From positions 11,827,141 to 11,891,140 of the forward strand of contig CM040763.1 in assembly GCA_022829145.1 (NCBI GenBank): a stretch of DNA of 64,000 nt, written 5' to 3'. Both the position numbers and the translations under genes were made by a program. This DNA is from Albula goreensis (lineage: Eukaryota; Chordata; Actinopteri; Albuliformes; Albulidae). Positions 51,501 through 60,400 of the stretch are shown one piece after another (position 1 is the first letter of the stretch; the number at the start of each line of letters is the position of its first letter). Below the pieces are notes generated by a model. It made no database searches, was not told the origin of the DNA, and worked only from the letters and a program-made list of their open reading frames with translations.

Positions 51501-53509
51501 ATGCTATAATTCAGTCGAGCGCTGCCAGGCAAAAAAAAAAAAAAAAAAAAAGCATCAAAAATCTTCTCCTTCTTTAAGGTAATTTTAAACAAAATAAATA
51601 AGTAGCAGGGGAGAACGTTTCACTGCCAATGTTACAAAATATCCAGACCTTTCTCTTCATCAACAGTAAGGATATACCACCTTCTTCTATCTTCCAGTTC
51701 CAGAGAACATCTGTATTTAAAATTCATACTTCTTCCATATCCCTGTATTAATCCCATACCAATATTAACGATACAGTATGAAAAACAGAATTCTGAATAA
51801 CATCAGACAGACTAAATATGAAATTCTGATCATTTCAAAGAAGCACCAAGATCTCAATAGCATATTACACTACCATCCATGAAAAAAAGTAAAAGGAATA
51901 ATGTACAAACCTACAATAATTGCAGTTTATGGGTATATATTGTACAAATCAATATGCTAAGATGATATATGTAAGAAGATATATATAAACAAATACATGT
52001 TATTAGCACTAGATGCTTAGCTGCAATTTAAATAGATATGCTATATTTGTTTATTTGTTATTTGATGAGTTTAAAGAAAGCTGCGAAAACCTCGAGCTGA
52101 TGGATGGTAACACTTATCGAATACATATAATAATCTTAAAAGAATGAAGTGTACAGGATAAATAAATTTTGGATTGATCTTGTGCAGCCAATTTACTTGA
52201 ATTGCATACATGAATATCCCGTATTTGAATGCGTCATGTTGAAATGTAGGCGGCTAGAGAGAGGAGGCTGGCACTATTTAAAACGACGTACGATACAATC
52301 TTAAATTTCCCTTTACGCCGAGTTATGTCTTGTAAATTCGGACGTCACATGAAGACTATTTTAAGATTATGCTCTATTTCTTGAATTTCAGTGTGGATAC
52401 CATAACTCGCTTTCAGACCTTGGCTGAAGGACTTCAGTTATAAATGGAACAACAGCTTGCAAAGCAAATTATTTAAAAGATGAGCTGACCAAGTTTAGTG
52501 TAAAGCTGCACAGTTAATTGTTTAATTATTCGTACAACAACAAAACAATAATCCTAATAATAATATTTTCTTCGTGTAATTCTTGAATGCAAAAAACGCC
52601 CACAGTCCAACACCATGAGAAAAAAACATGTTCAGGTTAATATAATGGTTTCAACGGCATTGTATTATCCCATGGTGCACTTCAGGCCATTGCCTGACGC
52701 TCAGGTGTACGTCAATAATGTATCTTTCTAAAAATCTACAGGAAAATGCTATATTTCACTTCATTTGAACATTAATAATAATATCTGCAAAGTTCTCCAG
52801 ACTTTACTAGGGTATGGTTAATGCACAAACGTTCACTTAAACTGAACAACCAAGCGGTGAAGGAACGTGTAACTAATCTAACTACACGTGTCCTTTTCAT
52901 CTTTGTTTATGTGCGATTATTTACAACTGACGGCGCCACGTTCGATTTTTTTAAGCAAAAGGAAAGACACTCTCGTCTGAAAATACTGTAATTATATGTC
53001 TTTTCCCCAAATTCCCCTCTGTAGGAGAAAAACTGTGGGGGGAAATCTGATATTCAAAACAAAATTGCACGTGCATCTGCTGGTACGCACAATATAGTTA
53101 AGTAGCCGATCCCAACCTAAAAGGGTCTTTCAAATGTTTCACTCATAGATATGGGTACCTGGTTGTTGCATTGAATTGCCAACTTGAGCTTGGTGGAAAT
53201 CGCTGTTTTTAATCTTTGCCTGCGACCACTTTCCGAGCCAGACTTTTATTAAATAATGAATCCAAATTAAATGGTTCAAAAGCCCCCCATTAAAAGATAG
53301 AGACTCACGTCATGACTGCTGTTTGGATTTATCTCCGACTCGTTTACTAAAGATGACTTGATATCTGCCAAATCCCCCTCCTCCTCCGGGTGATTTATTT
53401 CGGCGAATATTTGTTCTTTCTCTGGATCACCCTCGTCTTTGAACGGGATCATTTCATCGGTCGCGCACAGTTCCGGGTCCCCACCGCCTCCTCCAGCTAA
53501 TTGAGGCAT
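8537..53509 (-). CDS. lef1: Lymphoid enhancer-binding factor 1 (Lef1), HMG-box transcription factor; 12-exon gene
   Basis: Nuclear factor that binds CTTTGAT-type sites, recruits beta-catenin to activate Wnt targets, and recruits Groucho/TLE to repress them. Exons (minus strand): 53509-53309, 51334-51268, 49499-49372, 27970-27838, 24243-24153, 23777-23694, 22444-22325, 21515-21353, 20399-20292, 18710-18662, 17780-17740, 8616-8537. Skipping exon 11 gives 1224 nt (407 aa); including it gives 392 aa. The N-terminus ([25 protein letters not shown]) is the beta-catenin-binding region, about residues 1-60, and its [10 protein letters not shown]...[15 protein letters not shown] form identifies LEF1 rather than TCF7 or TCF7L. 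Residues about 133-275 are the proline-rich, context-dependent domain. The HMG box is about residues 292-361, starting [15 protein letters not shown], and the basic tail [10 protein letters not shown] is 366-375. Two sumoylation-type motifs survive: FKDE near residue 24 and VKHE near 263. The ATG has A at -3. Identity is close to certain; exon edges were placed by eye. Confidence 0.97.
8617..17739 (-). other. lef1: lef1 intron 11 (9.1 kb)
   Basis: Separates the exon of the KTAYI tail from the B-tail/3' UTR exon. Mostly AT-rich, with a pronounced GC-rich island at 10.33-11.1 kb, a smaller GC-rich patch at 13.25-13.6 kb, and small TG/AC and GA repeats. No recognisable exon other than those listed. 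Confidence 0.75.
10330..11120. other. GC-rich island in lef1 intron 11
   Basis: Sharply GC-rich with many CpGs (CGCGCCGTCGG and similar), then a C-rich tract with repeated CCCCAC (about 10975-11110), inside AT-rich intron. It contains a 180-codon open frame on plus (10330-10872) with no recognisable domain; high GC alone removes stop codons. It could be an alternative promoter, an orphan CpG island or an enhancer. Confidence 0.5.
17740..17780 (-). CDS. lef1: lef1 exon 11, alternative 'N' C-terminus ending KTAYI
   Basis: A 41-nt exon between a TTCTACAG acceptor and a GTAAGA donor. In phase 1 it reads [11 protein letters not shown] then TGA at 17748-17746, with CCAATG after the stop. Known LEF1 proteins end GTGPRMTAAYI, and the human exon is also 41 nt by my recollection. 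Including it makes exon 12 entirely 3' UTR. Found by motif search; too short for ordinary ORF detection. Confidence 0.92.
18662..18710 (-). CDS. lef1: lef1 exon 10 (basic tail / NLS)
   Basis: A 49-nt exon reading [16 protein letters not shown], between a TTTTACAG acceptor and a GTAACC donor, ending in phase 1. It encodes the basic region that bends DNA with the HMG box and acts as the nuclear localisation signal. One arm of a perfect 30-bp inverted repeat lies just upstream of its acceptor. Confidence 0.95.
18736..18765 (+). repeat. Inverted repeat arm A (30 bp)
   Basis: Contains GTGTGGCTCCAGCACTCAT. Its exact reverse complement is at 19837-19866. On the lef1 transcript this arm ends 25 nt before exon 10. 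Confidence 0.95.
19837..19866 (-). repeat. Inverted repeat arm B (30 bp)
   Basis: The perfect reverse complement of 18736-18765. Weaker co-linear similarity continues inward: 18817-18828 CACCTCAGGCCT versus CACCTCTGGCCT on the opposite strand at 19789-19778. This suggests a diverged inverted duplication of 100 bp or more. Confidence 0.95.
20292..20399 (-). CDS. lef1: lef1 exon 9 (HMG box, second half)
   Basis: A 108-nt, phase 0/0 exon coding [20 protein letters not shown], then [16 protein letters not shown], which is helix 3 and the end of the HMG box. The acceptor AAAACAG follows a long T run; the donor is GTAAGT. Confidence 0.98.
21353..21515 (-). CDS. lef1: lef1 exon 8 (HMG box, first half)
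   Basis: A 163-nt exon with a CCTGCAG acceptor and a GTGAGT donor. It codes [20 protein letters not shown], then [20 protein letters not shown] and [14 protein letters not shown]. This covers helix 1 and helix 2 of the HMG box, with its DNA-intercalating and minor-groove-contact residues. It is the best-conserved exon of the gene. Confidence 0.98.
21516..22324 (-). other. lef1: lef1 intron 7
   Basis: An 809-nt AT-rich intron between the VKHE exon and the HMG-box exon. I see nothing else in it. Confidence 0.85.
22325..22444 (-). CDS. lef1: lef1 exon 7
   Basis: A 120-nt exon coding [20 protein letters not shown], then [20 protein letters not shown]. The donor is AT|GTAAGA, which splits the Met codon 275. 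VKHE keeps the psi-K-x-E sumoylation pattern (VKQE in most LEF1 proteins). An ATG-TAA pair at the exon end could be mistaken for a stop but lies across the donor. Confidence 0.95.
22445..23693 (-). other. lef1: lef1 intron 6
   Basis: A 1.25-kb intron containing a compound (TC)n(CA)n microsatellite at 23287-23360. Nothing else was recognised. Confidence 0.8.
23287..23360. repeat. Compound (TC)n(CA)n microsatellite
   Basis: About 74 bp of TC then CA dinucleotides, with scattered GC interruptions, in lef1 intron 6. Confidence 0.95.
23694..23777 (-). CDS. lef1: lef1 exon 6, probable alternative cassette exon
   Basis: An 84-nt exon with the same phase at both ends, so inclusion or skipping keeps the frame. 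It reads [20 protein letters not shown], then PGDSHIP. It has the length and content of the human cassette exon that adds 28 aa to the repression/context domain. It is the most divergent part of this protein. The donor is GTAGGT and the acceptor CACTCAG. Confidence 0.93.
24153..24243 (-). CDS. lef1: lef1 exon 5
   Basis: A 91-nt exon with a strong polypyrimidine acceptor (a T run, then CCCCACAG) and a GTGAGT donor. It codes [20 protein letters not shown] followed by [10 protein letters not shown] and the first two bases of a Trp codon. [17 protein letters not shown] is diagnostic of LEF/TCF. Confidence 0.96.
24244..27837 (-). other. lef1: lef1 intron 4
   Basis: A 3.6-kb intron. A GC-richer block at about 27.0-27.4 kb next to exon 4 and a CCTTTGATC LEF/TCF site at 26851-26859 are the only notable items. 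No other coding sequence was recognised. Confidence 0.8.
26851..26859 (-). promoter_or_regulatory. LEF/TCF consensus site (CCTTTGATC on plus)
   Basis: GATCAAAGG on the minus strand in intron 4, about 1 kb from exon 4. Confidence 0.4.
27838..27970 (-). CDS. lef1: lef1 exon 4
   Basis: A 133-nt exon following a 21.4-kb intron. It reads [20 protein letters not shown], then [10 protein letters not shown] and NSKQG, which is almost invariant in vertebrate LEF1. The donor is GTGAAC, weaker than its neighbours; the exon ends one base into a Gly codon. Confidence 0.96.
29571..29579 (+). promoter_or_regulatory. LEF/TCF consensus site GATCAAAGG
   Basis: A nine-base LEF/TCF core match in intron 3; the sequence around it is otherwise unremarkable. 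Confidence 0.4.
30653..30713. repeat. (GA)n polypurine tract
   Basis: About 60 bp of GA/GGGA repeats on plus in lef1 intron 3, so the transcript carries a CU-rich tract. Confidence 0.95.
30797..30842. repeat. Alternating purine-pyrimidine palindrome (AC)n CGCG (TG)n
   Basis: A (CA)n run, then CGCGCG, then (TG)n and again (AC)n. ACACACACGCGCGTGTGTGT reads the same on both strands, so it can form Z-DNA or a hairpin. Confidence 0.9.
32337..32345 (-). promoter_or_regulatory. LEF/TCF consensus site (CCTTTGATC on plus)
   Basis: GATCAAAGG on the minus strand inside a GC-richer 32.2-32.4 kb segment of intron 3. Confidence 0.45.
34465..34558. repeat. (TG)n microsatellite ending in (CG)4
   Basis: About 42 uninterrupted TG units followed by CGCGCGCG, in intron 3. 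A strong Z-DNA-forming sequence and likely length-polymorphic. Confidence 0.97.
36491..36592. repeat. 55-bp tandem duplication
   Basis: AAACTCTGCAAACAGCAG occurs at 36499 and 36554 within matching flanks (CACA(T/C)AAACTC... and AATCAAAG). The second copy has an expanded A run. Confidence 0.85.
36698..36733. repeat. (GT)n microsatellite
   Basis: About 36 bp of GT repeats with one CG interruption, in intron 3. Confidence 0.9.
36895..36904 (+). promoter_or_regulatory. LEF/TCF consensus site AGATCAAAGG
   Basis: A perfect LEF/TCF match followed by a GC-rich segment (CCCCGGAG), in intron 3. Confidence 0.5.
40511..40933. repeat. AC-rich minisatellite with higher-order structure
   Basis: About 420 bp of AC-rich DNA. 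AGAAACACTCACATA-type units recur about five times, and a longer unit containing ATTCACGCAGAC and TGTGCACATGTGCACACA recurs 157 bp apart (40711 and 40868). It also includes an ACAG tetranucleotide run at 40660-40684. Confidence 0.9.
41595..41682. repeat. (ACAG)n/(AC)n microsatellite
   Basis: A GACA tetranucleotide run followed by AC repeats with interruptions, in intron 3. Confidence 0.9.
42790..42891. repeat. Polypurine (GA)n-rich tract
   Basis: About 100 bp, nearly all purine on plus, next to a GC-richer island; the lef1 transcript would read CU-rich here. Confidence 0.9.
43811..43820 (+). promoter_or_regulatory. LEF/TCF consensus site AGATCAAAGG
   Basis: A perfect match to the LEF/TCF HMG-box consensus, in a repeat-free, GC-richer stretch of intron 3 (about 43.55-43.9 kb). 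Candidate Wnt-responsive element. Confidence 0.5.
44035..44107. repeat. (AC)n microsatellite
   Basis: About 36 perfect AC units, in intron 3. Confidence 0.97.
44667..44741. repeat. (CA)n microsatellite
   Basis: About 37 perfect CA units, 560 bp from the previous array. Confidence 0.97.
44875..44948. repeat. Compound (GACA)(CATA)(GA)n repeat
   Basis: Short GACA, CA, CATA and then GA runs in succession, in intron 3. Confidence 0.9.
45425..45502. repeat. (AC)n microsatellite
   Basis: About 39 perfect AC units, followed by CCACCCAC, in intron 3. Confidence 0.97.
46785..46870. repeat. Interrupted (AC)n repeat with GCGC
   Basis: AC-rich, with ACGCACGCGCGC interruptions, in intron 3. Confidence 0.9.
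49372..49499 (-). CDS. lef1: lef1 exon 3
   Basis: A 128-nt exon between a TTTTTCGCAG acceptor and a GTGAGT donor. It completes the split Gly codon and reads [18 protein letters not shown], then [20 protein letters not shown] and MPRS. This is the hallmark LEF1/TCF stretch [24 protein letters not shown]. Its internal ATGs are natural starts for an N-terminally truncated Lef1 made from an intron 2 promoter. Confidence 0.96.
49975..50420 (-). promoter_or_regulatory. Candidate intron 2 promoter (P2-like) for a truncated Lef1
   Basis: A GC-richer, repeat-free block within the 1.77-kb intron 2, upstream of exon 3. Human LEF1 has a second promoter in intron 2 that makes dominant-negative LEF1 without the beta-catenin-binding domain; this block is in the equivalent place. 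Long open frames lie on both strands (126 codons plus, 151 codons minus), more likely from composition or conservation than coding. No TATA was recognised. Confidence 0.35.
51268..51334 (-). CDS. lef1: lef1 exon 2
   Basis: This 67-nt exon is too short to show as an open reading frame. It lies between a CAACAG acceptor and a GTAAGT donor and reads [15 protein letters not shown] then HRDHSDE, ending one base into a Gly codon. It corresponds to the QxxQEPYHDKxREHPDDG stretch of other LEF1 proteins. Entry phase 0 and exit phase 1 match both neighbours. Confidence 0.93.
51335..53308 (-). other. lef1: lef1 intron 1
   Basis: A 1,974-nt AT-rich intron with a 21-base A run at 51531-51551. I see no other gene or clear element in it. 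Confidence 0.85.
53309..53509 (-). CDS. lef1: lef1 exon 1 (beta-catenin-binding domain)
   Basis: Codes residues 1-67, from [10 protein letters not shown] to NPNSSHD, and ends in phase 0 at a GTGAGT donor. It holds the whole conserved beta-catenin contact region ([10 protein letters not shown] followed by [18 protein letters not shown]). The start codon is the one used throughout the family, with CCAAA immediately before ATG. The open frame beyond the donor is intron. Confidence 0.97.
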
Positions 53510-53939
53510 TTTGGTCCAGGTAATTGCAAAGCGCCTTGTTAAAAGGCACCTTTTCCAGTGTCAAAATGGCAAATTGTCAAGTTCCCAGAGGCAACCGTAA
53601 AGGTCCTGAAAAAGGTACCTAACCTTTTAGAGCAATTCACAATGTGTGTGCCCTTCTTGCAAGTGTTTGTAATACTACAGCAACAGGAGAACGTACTGTT
53701 TTTGATAGTTAAAAACTACTCTTCTCAACACGACGTAGAAACCTAAAGCCAATACAGCTGGTCAGGGAGTTACCAGCTAAAAGTTGACGTTCCTTGTGCA
53801 AAAACTCCAATTTTGAATCTCGCTTTAAAATGGAAACATCTTTTAACAAATTCCTCACTCGCAAGCGCCGTTAACTTTGAAGTGAACTCGCCGGATTTTC
53901 CGTTGGCTAACCCTGCTGTTGAAAATAAATACACCATAA

Positions 53940-54500
53940 AATAGGCGATGCTTAAAATATCCCCGTCTTCGGTGCTCCGGATGCAAACAGATCTTCTTGG
54001 TGATGACTCGGAAAAAGGTGAGAAACGTGCAAGTGTGCCCAGTGTGTAATGAATCCTATAAAATAACTAGCGCAAGTAATGCTTAAAGTTGCTGCCTTCC
54101 CGTGTTACACCCGACGTGGCGTGTCTTTATTTCTGTATCTGCAATTACAGCACATCCTTGATTAACAGGCGAAGTCTGGAATACCACATTGATGTTGAAA
54201 CGTTAAAAAACACACAAAAACTAGAATTTTCAGGTTGCAGTATCTGCGCGCCGTGGACCGAGTTCCAAGCTGGAGCTGTGCTCCGTGAGTAATGTCGTGT
54301 CTGTGTATGTGTGTGTTAGTAATGTAACTCTCCTCCCCCTCCCCTCTGTCTTGCTATGACTGTGGGGGAAAGATGAAAGGGAAGCCGCCGGTCTGATTGA
54401 CACCGCACTGATTGACACTCTTGAGAGAGTGGGAAGAAAGATACATACAACGCACACGGCAAATGGATAGGCAGGGAAAAAAGGCGAGGGGCGGGAGCAG
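53940..54500 (-). promoter_or_regulatory. lef1: Probable lef1 main promoter / 5' UTR region
   Basis: Relatively CpG-rich sequence 0.4-1.0 kb upstream of the lef1 ATG. It has a GC box at about 54489-54498 (GGGGCGGGA on plus) and two tandem copies of CTGATTGACAC. No clear TATA box was seen, which fits a TATA-less developmental promoter. The transcription start is not identified. Confidence 0.5.
54393..54418. promoter_or_regulatory. Tandem Pbx/Meis-like motifs in the lef1 promoter region
   Basis: The 11-mer CTGATTGACAC occurs twice, at 54393-54403 and 54408-54418, 15 bp apart. TGATTGACAC differs at one base from the Pbx-Meis/Prep composite consensus TGATTGACAG. The duplication is directly visible; the bound factor is inferred. 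Confidence 0.5.
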
Positions 54501-57059
54501 CAGCTTTTCTGAAACCGACCCCAGTCTACAGCAAGACTAATGTTAAAAAGAATATGATACAGTTAGGCTGGTCTGTCGCACATTAGATAGGGAATTATAA
54601 ACCCGTATTTAGGTTAGCGATGGCTATTCAGCTAATTCAGTTTGGTGGGTCACACAAACACCACTCCCATCTGTAACAGAAGACAAGATGTTATATAATA
54701 GCTGCTTATTTTATGCATTTTATTTGAATGCAGTTACCATTGGACATATTTACGAATAAATATGTACAATGGTAATTTGTTCGACACAGACCAACTGGGA
54801 GTCTTCTGGGCAATCATGTAACAAATTCAGTTAACTTATTTTACTTATCTGTACCACGTAGTATACTGTGTTATATTACTTATTTATACCATATGGAGTT
54901 CCACATTTGGTGATTTTAGATTCCTGGGCAATCAACCTTTTCCCCAAAAAAATGACTTCTACCTTTGTATCTGGGTGACCACTTAATGAAGACCTCTAAA
55001 AGTCATTGAGATAAGGTAGGGGCTGATGTTCATGAAGTTAATTTCAATATTGCTTGCTGTTATCCCCCTTTAGCTTAAAAGAACAACTGTGTTCTCATAA
55101 TCAATTTGAAATGTGATTCTCATCACAGTTTCTAAATTGCTTCTTGCCCATGTAGAACCCATATAATCTGTTTCTTTTTGGAGCAAGCCATTTGGGATGT
55201 ATTTTACACTCTGTCCACCACAGGAGGTCATGAAGGCCACGGTAATGAAATCCAGTCTCCGGACTATTCGAATCGAGGCCCTTTTGAGAACCGCGAGGTC
55301 CCTGGGCTGTACTTCTGAGGTCGGATTATAGATTAAAGGTCCATGCTGATTATATGTAATTAAGAGGCAAAACGTGACAAAATAACTGGTTGCTGATTTC
55401 TGAACTCAAGAAAGGTTTTAAATACAGAATGTTCGCATTTACGAATTAGCGTGTATGGTTACACAGCAGACGTACATACCTTTTGAATATGGTTGTTTCA
55501 AGTATAGTAATAACTCAGGACATGACATCAGTTTATTACAATTGAAAACATTTAATTGTATGCATCCTATGAAATTACATTTTCTTTAGTCCTGTTTGCC
55601 TCATGCAATAACTAAATGTTATATTCTCTAAAATACATTGGGAACTGAAAAGTAAGAAGTGTTAAGGATTTATTTTGCATATGACACAGAAAGGGAAAGA
55701 AACAGAGGACCAGATCTAATTCCTGAGAAGCTGTAACTGAAATGTTTTAGGACTTGACTACGTTATAACGGGTCTTGTGCAGTCTAATCATTTACATATT
55801 GAACGTGCTCGTCCTACGATTAACCATGTTGCTTAGCTTTTTTAATTTGTGGTTTAAAAAGCCCCGTACATTACATAGAGTGTTAATTCACATTGAATTA
55901 CTCTTATAGATATACATACAGACTGCAGCTGTTTCATGGGAAACTTCATTTTTATATCTTGCGAATGACAAATATGGTTACATATTTGTAATTCGCAAAT
56001 TCCTATCAAATAACACAAATATTATTAATGCTTGCATAAATTACTAAGTATAGTAAATTCTGACATCATACAAATACAAAAGTGAAAATATGTTTTTAAT
56101 ATAGATTTATATTAAGAGAAACATTATTTTTCAAAAAATAATACCATGGATTATTATAATTATTGTTACGATTAGTTTGTGTGTTTGTTGATTTCGCTGA
56201 GGTTGGGGACATGCTAACATGAAAACAGTATCCTTGTTAATTCTATGTGATGAGTGTGTGTGCTAGATCCTGTAAATGGTCCCTGGAAGTTAAAAGGAAG
56301 CACACGTATTTTGTCTATTATCTTTAACCTGAAGATAAAAAGGAACCTCTGAAGACCATTTTACTGCCAAATTATTCTCTAGACACAGCATTTAATTTAA
56401 GAGATATGTCCCTTTTAATGTTTCCCTTTCTTTCTGCATCTGCCCGCTCCCTTCATGTGGGCTGGACAACTTCCCGTTCCGATTTTTTTGGCGCTAACTT
56501 TGTAAGAGAAGATCGTGGAGGCGGATAATGATTTATGACAAGAGGATAAACGGATGAAACCTCAACTCCAAAAAGCCAACTATAGGGGGGAATGATGATC
56601 TTTCCGAACACAAACTCTGAAACAACAAATAAATGAATGAAAAAATAAAAAATGGCCATATGTAGTGATTCAGCATGCCAAATAAACAAATTGTATGACT
56701 TACAACAGCATTGAGGTCCAAAGACTATTGACTATTTATATTGACTATATCACATGAAATAAGCATCAATCGATATTGTTAAACGAAGCCGTTATTGTGA
56801 CAACATGTGATATTATATTTAGGCAAATTATGTTCGAAAACAAATTGTGCCAATTAAGAATACATTCTAGTAGTGGCATTTATATTCAGTATATTAACTG
56901 TATATAATATGTTACAGATGAATGAGTGAGGTTCGAAGCGAAATATTCTTCCGTTTCAAAAGTGTTTTAACTAAACAAAATTCAGGAAAAAAAAAAATAA
57001 GGAGGATAGCACTGTTCAGCGGCTGAGGAGAGATTGCGTGAGAATAACTTCGAGCTGGC

Positions 57060-57290
57060 GGTAGATCTTTATAAAGCACGGAGGTGGGGTTAGCAGGCGG
57101 AGTCGCGGTTCCCTTTGATCGTCTGGCGGCTTGCTCTTTCATCCGCGCCCCCCTTTCCTTTCCTTTGGCTTTGTATGACTAGATTTGGTAAGAAGATGGA
57201 AAGGAGCCAGAATTTCCACGTGCGCCTCATCTCAGCTGAGAAGGCAAGGGTTCACTTCCGGGTAAGGAGACAGCGAAAAGATCAAAGGCT
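57060..57290. promoter_or_regulatory. Upstream promoter/enhancer-like cluster with two LEF/TCF sites
   Basis: A palindromic TATA-like TTTATAAAG (57068-57076) lies beside GC-rich sequence (about 57080-57125). CCTTTGATC (57112-57120) and AGATCAAAGG (57279-57288) are perfect LEF/TCF sites. It is 3.6-3.8 kb upstream of the lef1 ATG and could be an alternative lef1 promoter, a divergent noncoding RNA promoter, or a Wnt-responsive enhancer. Confidence 0.45.
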
Positions 57291-57409
57291 TGGGATTTGG
57301 ATCTGAATGTGGATTGGAAAGAGCCGAGGCTGGCTACATTCCAAGCTTTAACAGAGAGCCGCGCCATAAATACGCCCACAACACACACACACACACTCAC
57401 TCACAGTCT

Positions 57410-60400
57410 GACAAGAAAATGATTCAAGCTTGAGGAGCCGGGAATAACCAGTGGTTAAACATCCACAATATCCACAAACATATTTTTATCTTGTTTTCAT
57501 CCTTTTTGTGTCTTGTATTTCCCAAAGGTGTAACATATGGTTTGGCACACCATGATTAATTTTAGAACTGTATTAAAATGTTATTAGTTGCCTTGTATTT
57601 AAAGCATTTTAAAAACCTCTTTAAACATTTGAGGCACTTTTAATTACATTGGCCACACAGATACCAAAAAATTCAAGGGAACAATTCAAATGCTTAATTT
57701 TTTCCCCAAAGCAAGAGGGGTGATGTTTAGTGTGACTGATGGAGAGAGAGGATCAAAATTGAATCTACTTCGCCACTCTAAGGCAACATGCATATTTACT
57801 CGGACAGGTACATTGAAATGTGTCAGTTCCCACATTTTTCACAATCTATTAGTTTTATACCAATTCCTTCCTTGAAAAAGCATATTTTGAAAAAGTCAGC
57901 CCACCTCTTAGGAGGAAGCAACATCAACAGCTGCGGCCAAACATGGCCTTGGCCAGAGGAGAGAGCCGGCTCAATTCGCTGTTTTGTTTCTCCTTCTGAA
58001 TTTGATACAAATGGGCTAGTGTAAATTGACAGAAAGAACATAAATAGTATGTATTCATTTCCATTTGTGCTAAATTATTATTTTTTTACCTCAGGCATAG
58101 AGATTTTGTTTTTTTGAGCTGAAGAGAAAGTATTGTTCTACTGTTTCTGTTGGAATCAGGAATATTGACTGTTCTACACCCCAGAAAGTGTAAATAGTCC
58201 TGCAAGGGTGACATATTTGCCATATCAGCATGCAGTTATAAATATACATTGCAAATGTGAATTTAATCATTCTCATCGGGGGAATTTTGTGCAGTTCCCA
58301 GAAAATAACATATAGTGATACTTCAGTCAAGCTTATAGTGCATACCTTTACCATGCTGCATTGTAGAAACCTTGTTGTTTATGTGAATATTTTTCGGTTC
58401 ATAATTGAGAATTTTAATGATCAAATCTGTCTTTTTATTTTGCAGGCCAGTGTTTGTATTGTCGAGTGGCAGCATGTGGCATGATTTGAGGAACATTTGA
58501 GAATGTTGCCAACGGGTGAAGCTGATGGTAAAGAAAATGTGTTTTGCCTATAAATGGTAGGCATCCATTTAGATGTTAAAGCATTGCTTGGGTTTGTTTT
58601 TGGTCATATAAAACATTCTGTTATGGAAATAGCAAATAGTTGCCCTTGCAACCAAAAAAAATGTCATCTCCATTTTTGTTGTGTTTGAGTTTGACACATG
58701 AATAGATTCTGCATCCCTAGTTATGTACAGTCAATGTGGTATGGATCTGTGACTAAAACGTTTTAGCCAAAACCATGTGACCGAGACTTTTCTAACGCAA
58801 TGTTATGTCATTCTGTGTGATCATAGAGAAGTTTTCTCTTTTCCGGAAAAGTTGTCTTTTTGTAAATACAAGATTTTTGTACGACACTGATGAAATATGT
58901 TTTTCAGTAACTGCACTACCATTATTTAACCTTGTTTTGAATGTACGAAATGTCAACCAGTTTGTCACACCACTGCCTGAAAAGCAGGAAAATGGCTGAG
59001 TTTGTGGATAAGAACATATATTTATTCATATCTATTTTTAAAGAAACAACCGAAATAGAATGCTATCCTGTCCTCATAAATTAATGAGGTCATTCACACA
59101 GCTGGATAGTCAGAAATCCAGAGGTTCTTGTGAAGTATTGTGTGGAAGAATACAAGTGATATGTCCCTCCCAGAATCTGAACTTCTGACCCTCCAACGAA
59201 CTCACTAATGCTGTTACACTGTACTGAGGCCTAAATGAATAATTCAAAAAAAGAGCCAAAAAAAACACAGAAATCTGGTTTGGGTTTGAGCTCCGTCTGC
59301 CTGGTTTTCTTGGGAATGGAAGTGTGTGGTTTTCATAGAGGTAGATTGCGTTCCTTACTCAGGAAGTCTGTGGAGGCTGTCTATCTTTTCCCTCAGGTTT
59401 TCAGCACTGGTTTATTATTTGTTCTCTCCTGAACAGTGGTGCTGTGGAAACTCCCTGTTAATGTCTTTTTATTTTTATTATGCTGAGTTTTGTATGGAGG
59501 ATGACCCCCTCATCTCAGCTTCACAATTCCTCATTCTTAATTTCAGCCATTATTAAGCTCCTGCTATACTTAGATTTTACATAATGGGCCAAAAGTCATT
59601 GAATATTATGAATATGAATATTTTGGAGCTTCATTTGATGAATGTAACCAAACAAAAAAGAAATTAATGTCTGCTTTGATTTGTGGTGTCTGGTTAGAGC
59701 GAGCCTTTACATTATTATTGATTTACAATGAATAATAACATGTTGTAGGTGGAGTTCAGTATGATCTCATGGATTTCTTATTCATGCAAAACATCAAAGC
59801 TGACTGATGTGACCCAAAAATGGAAACTGGGCGTACAGGCCCATAGCTTGTGAATAGGGCCATGTGCAGGATATATTCTAACTCCCTGAAAAGACTCTTT
59901 TCATAAAGAGAACAGATTGAGAAAAGTATGACAAAGACTTTTATTGGCTGGCAACTTAGCATTAGTCTCGGAACAAAAGGAAGCCATAAGAGAGACATTG
60001 CAACTTGAGCTGGTTTACCTTTCCAGTCATTCAAGCATACCGCTCACTTAAATTCACTTTTGTAACCTTAACATAAACGGGGATCTTGTCTATGCTTTGA
60101 CAGTCACTGAGCGCATTGACGTGGCCAGAAATGATTGTTCATGTTACAGCGAGAGTTTTATGCACACAAGAGGGAGTCATCAGGTTCAGTTGTATGCATT
60201 ATACTTAAGATGCTAAATCTGATTACCATGAAAGAAAATACAATTCTGCACATTACATCTACCAACCAGCTGTGTTATAATTAATAATTGTAAGAATATT
60301 ATTTGGATGGATGAACAATTCTATAAACATATATGTGCTCCCTGTGAATGGATCTTTGTTTTTTGTTATTTTGGAAAATATGCAAGCTTAATGAGGTGAT

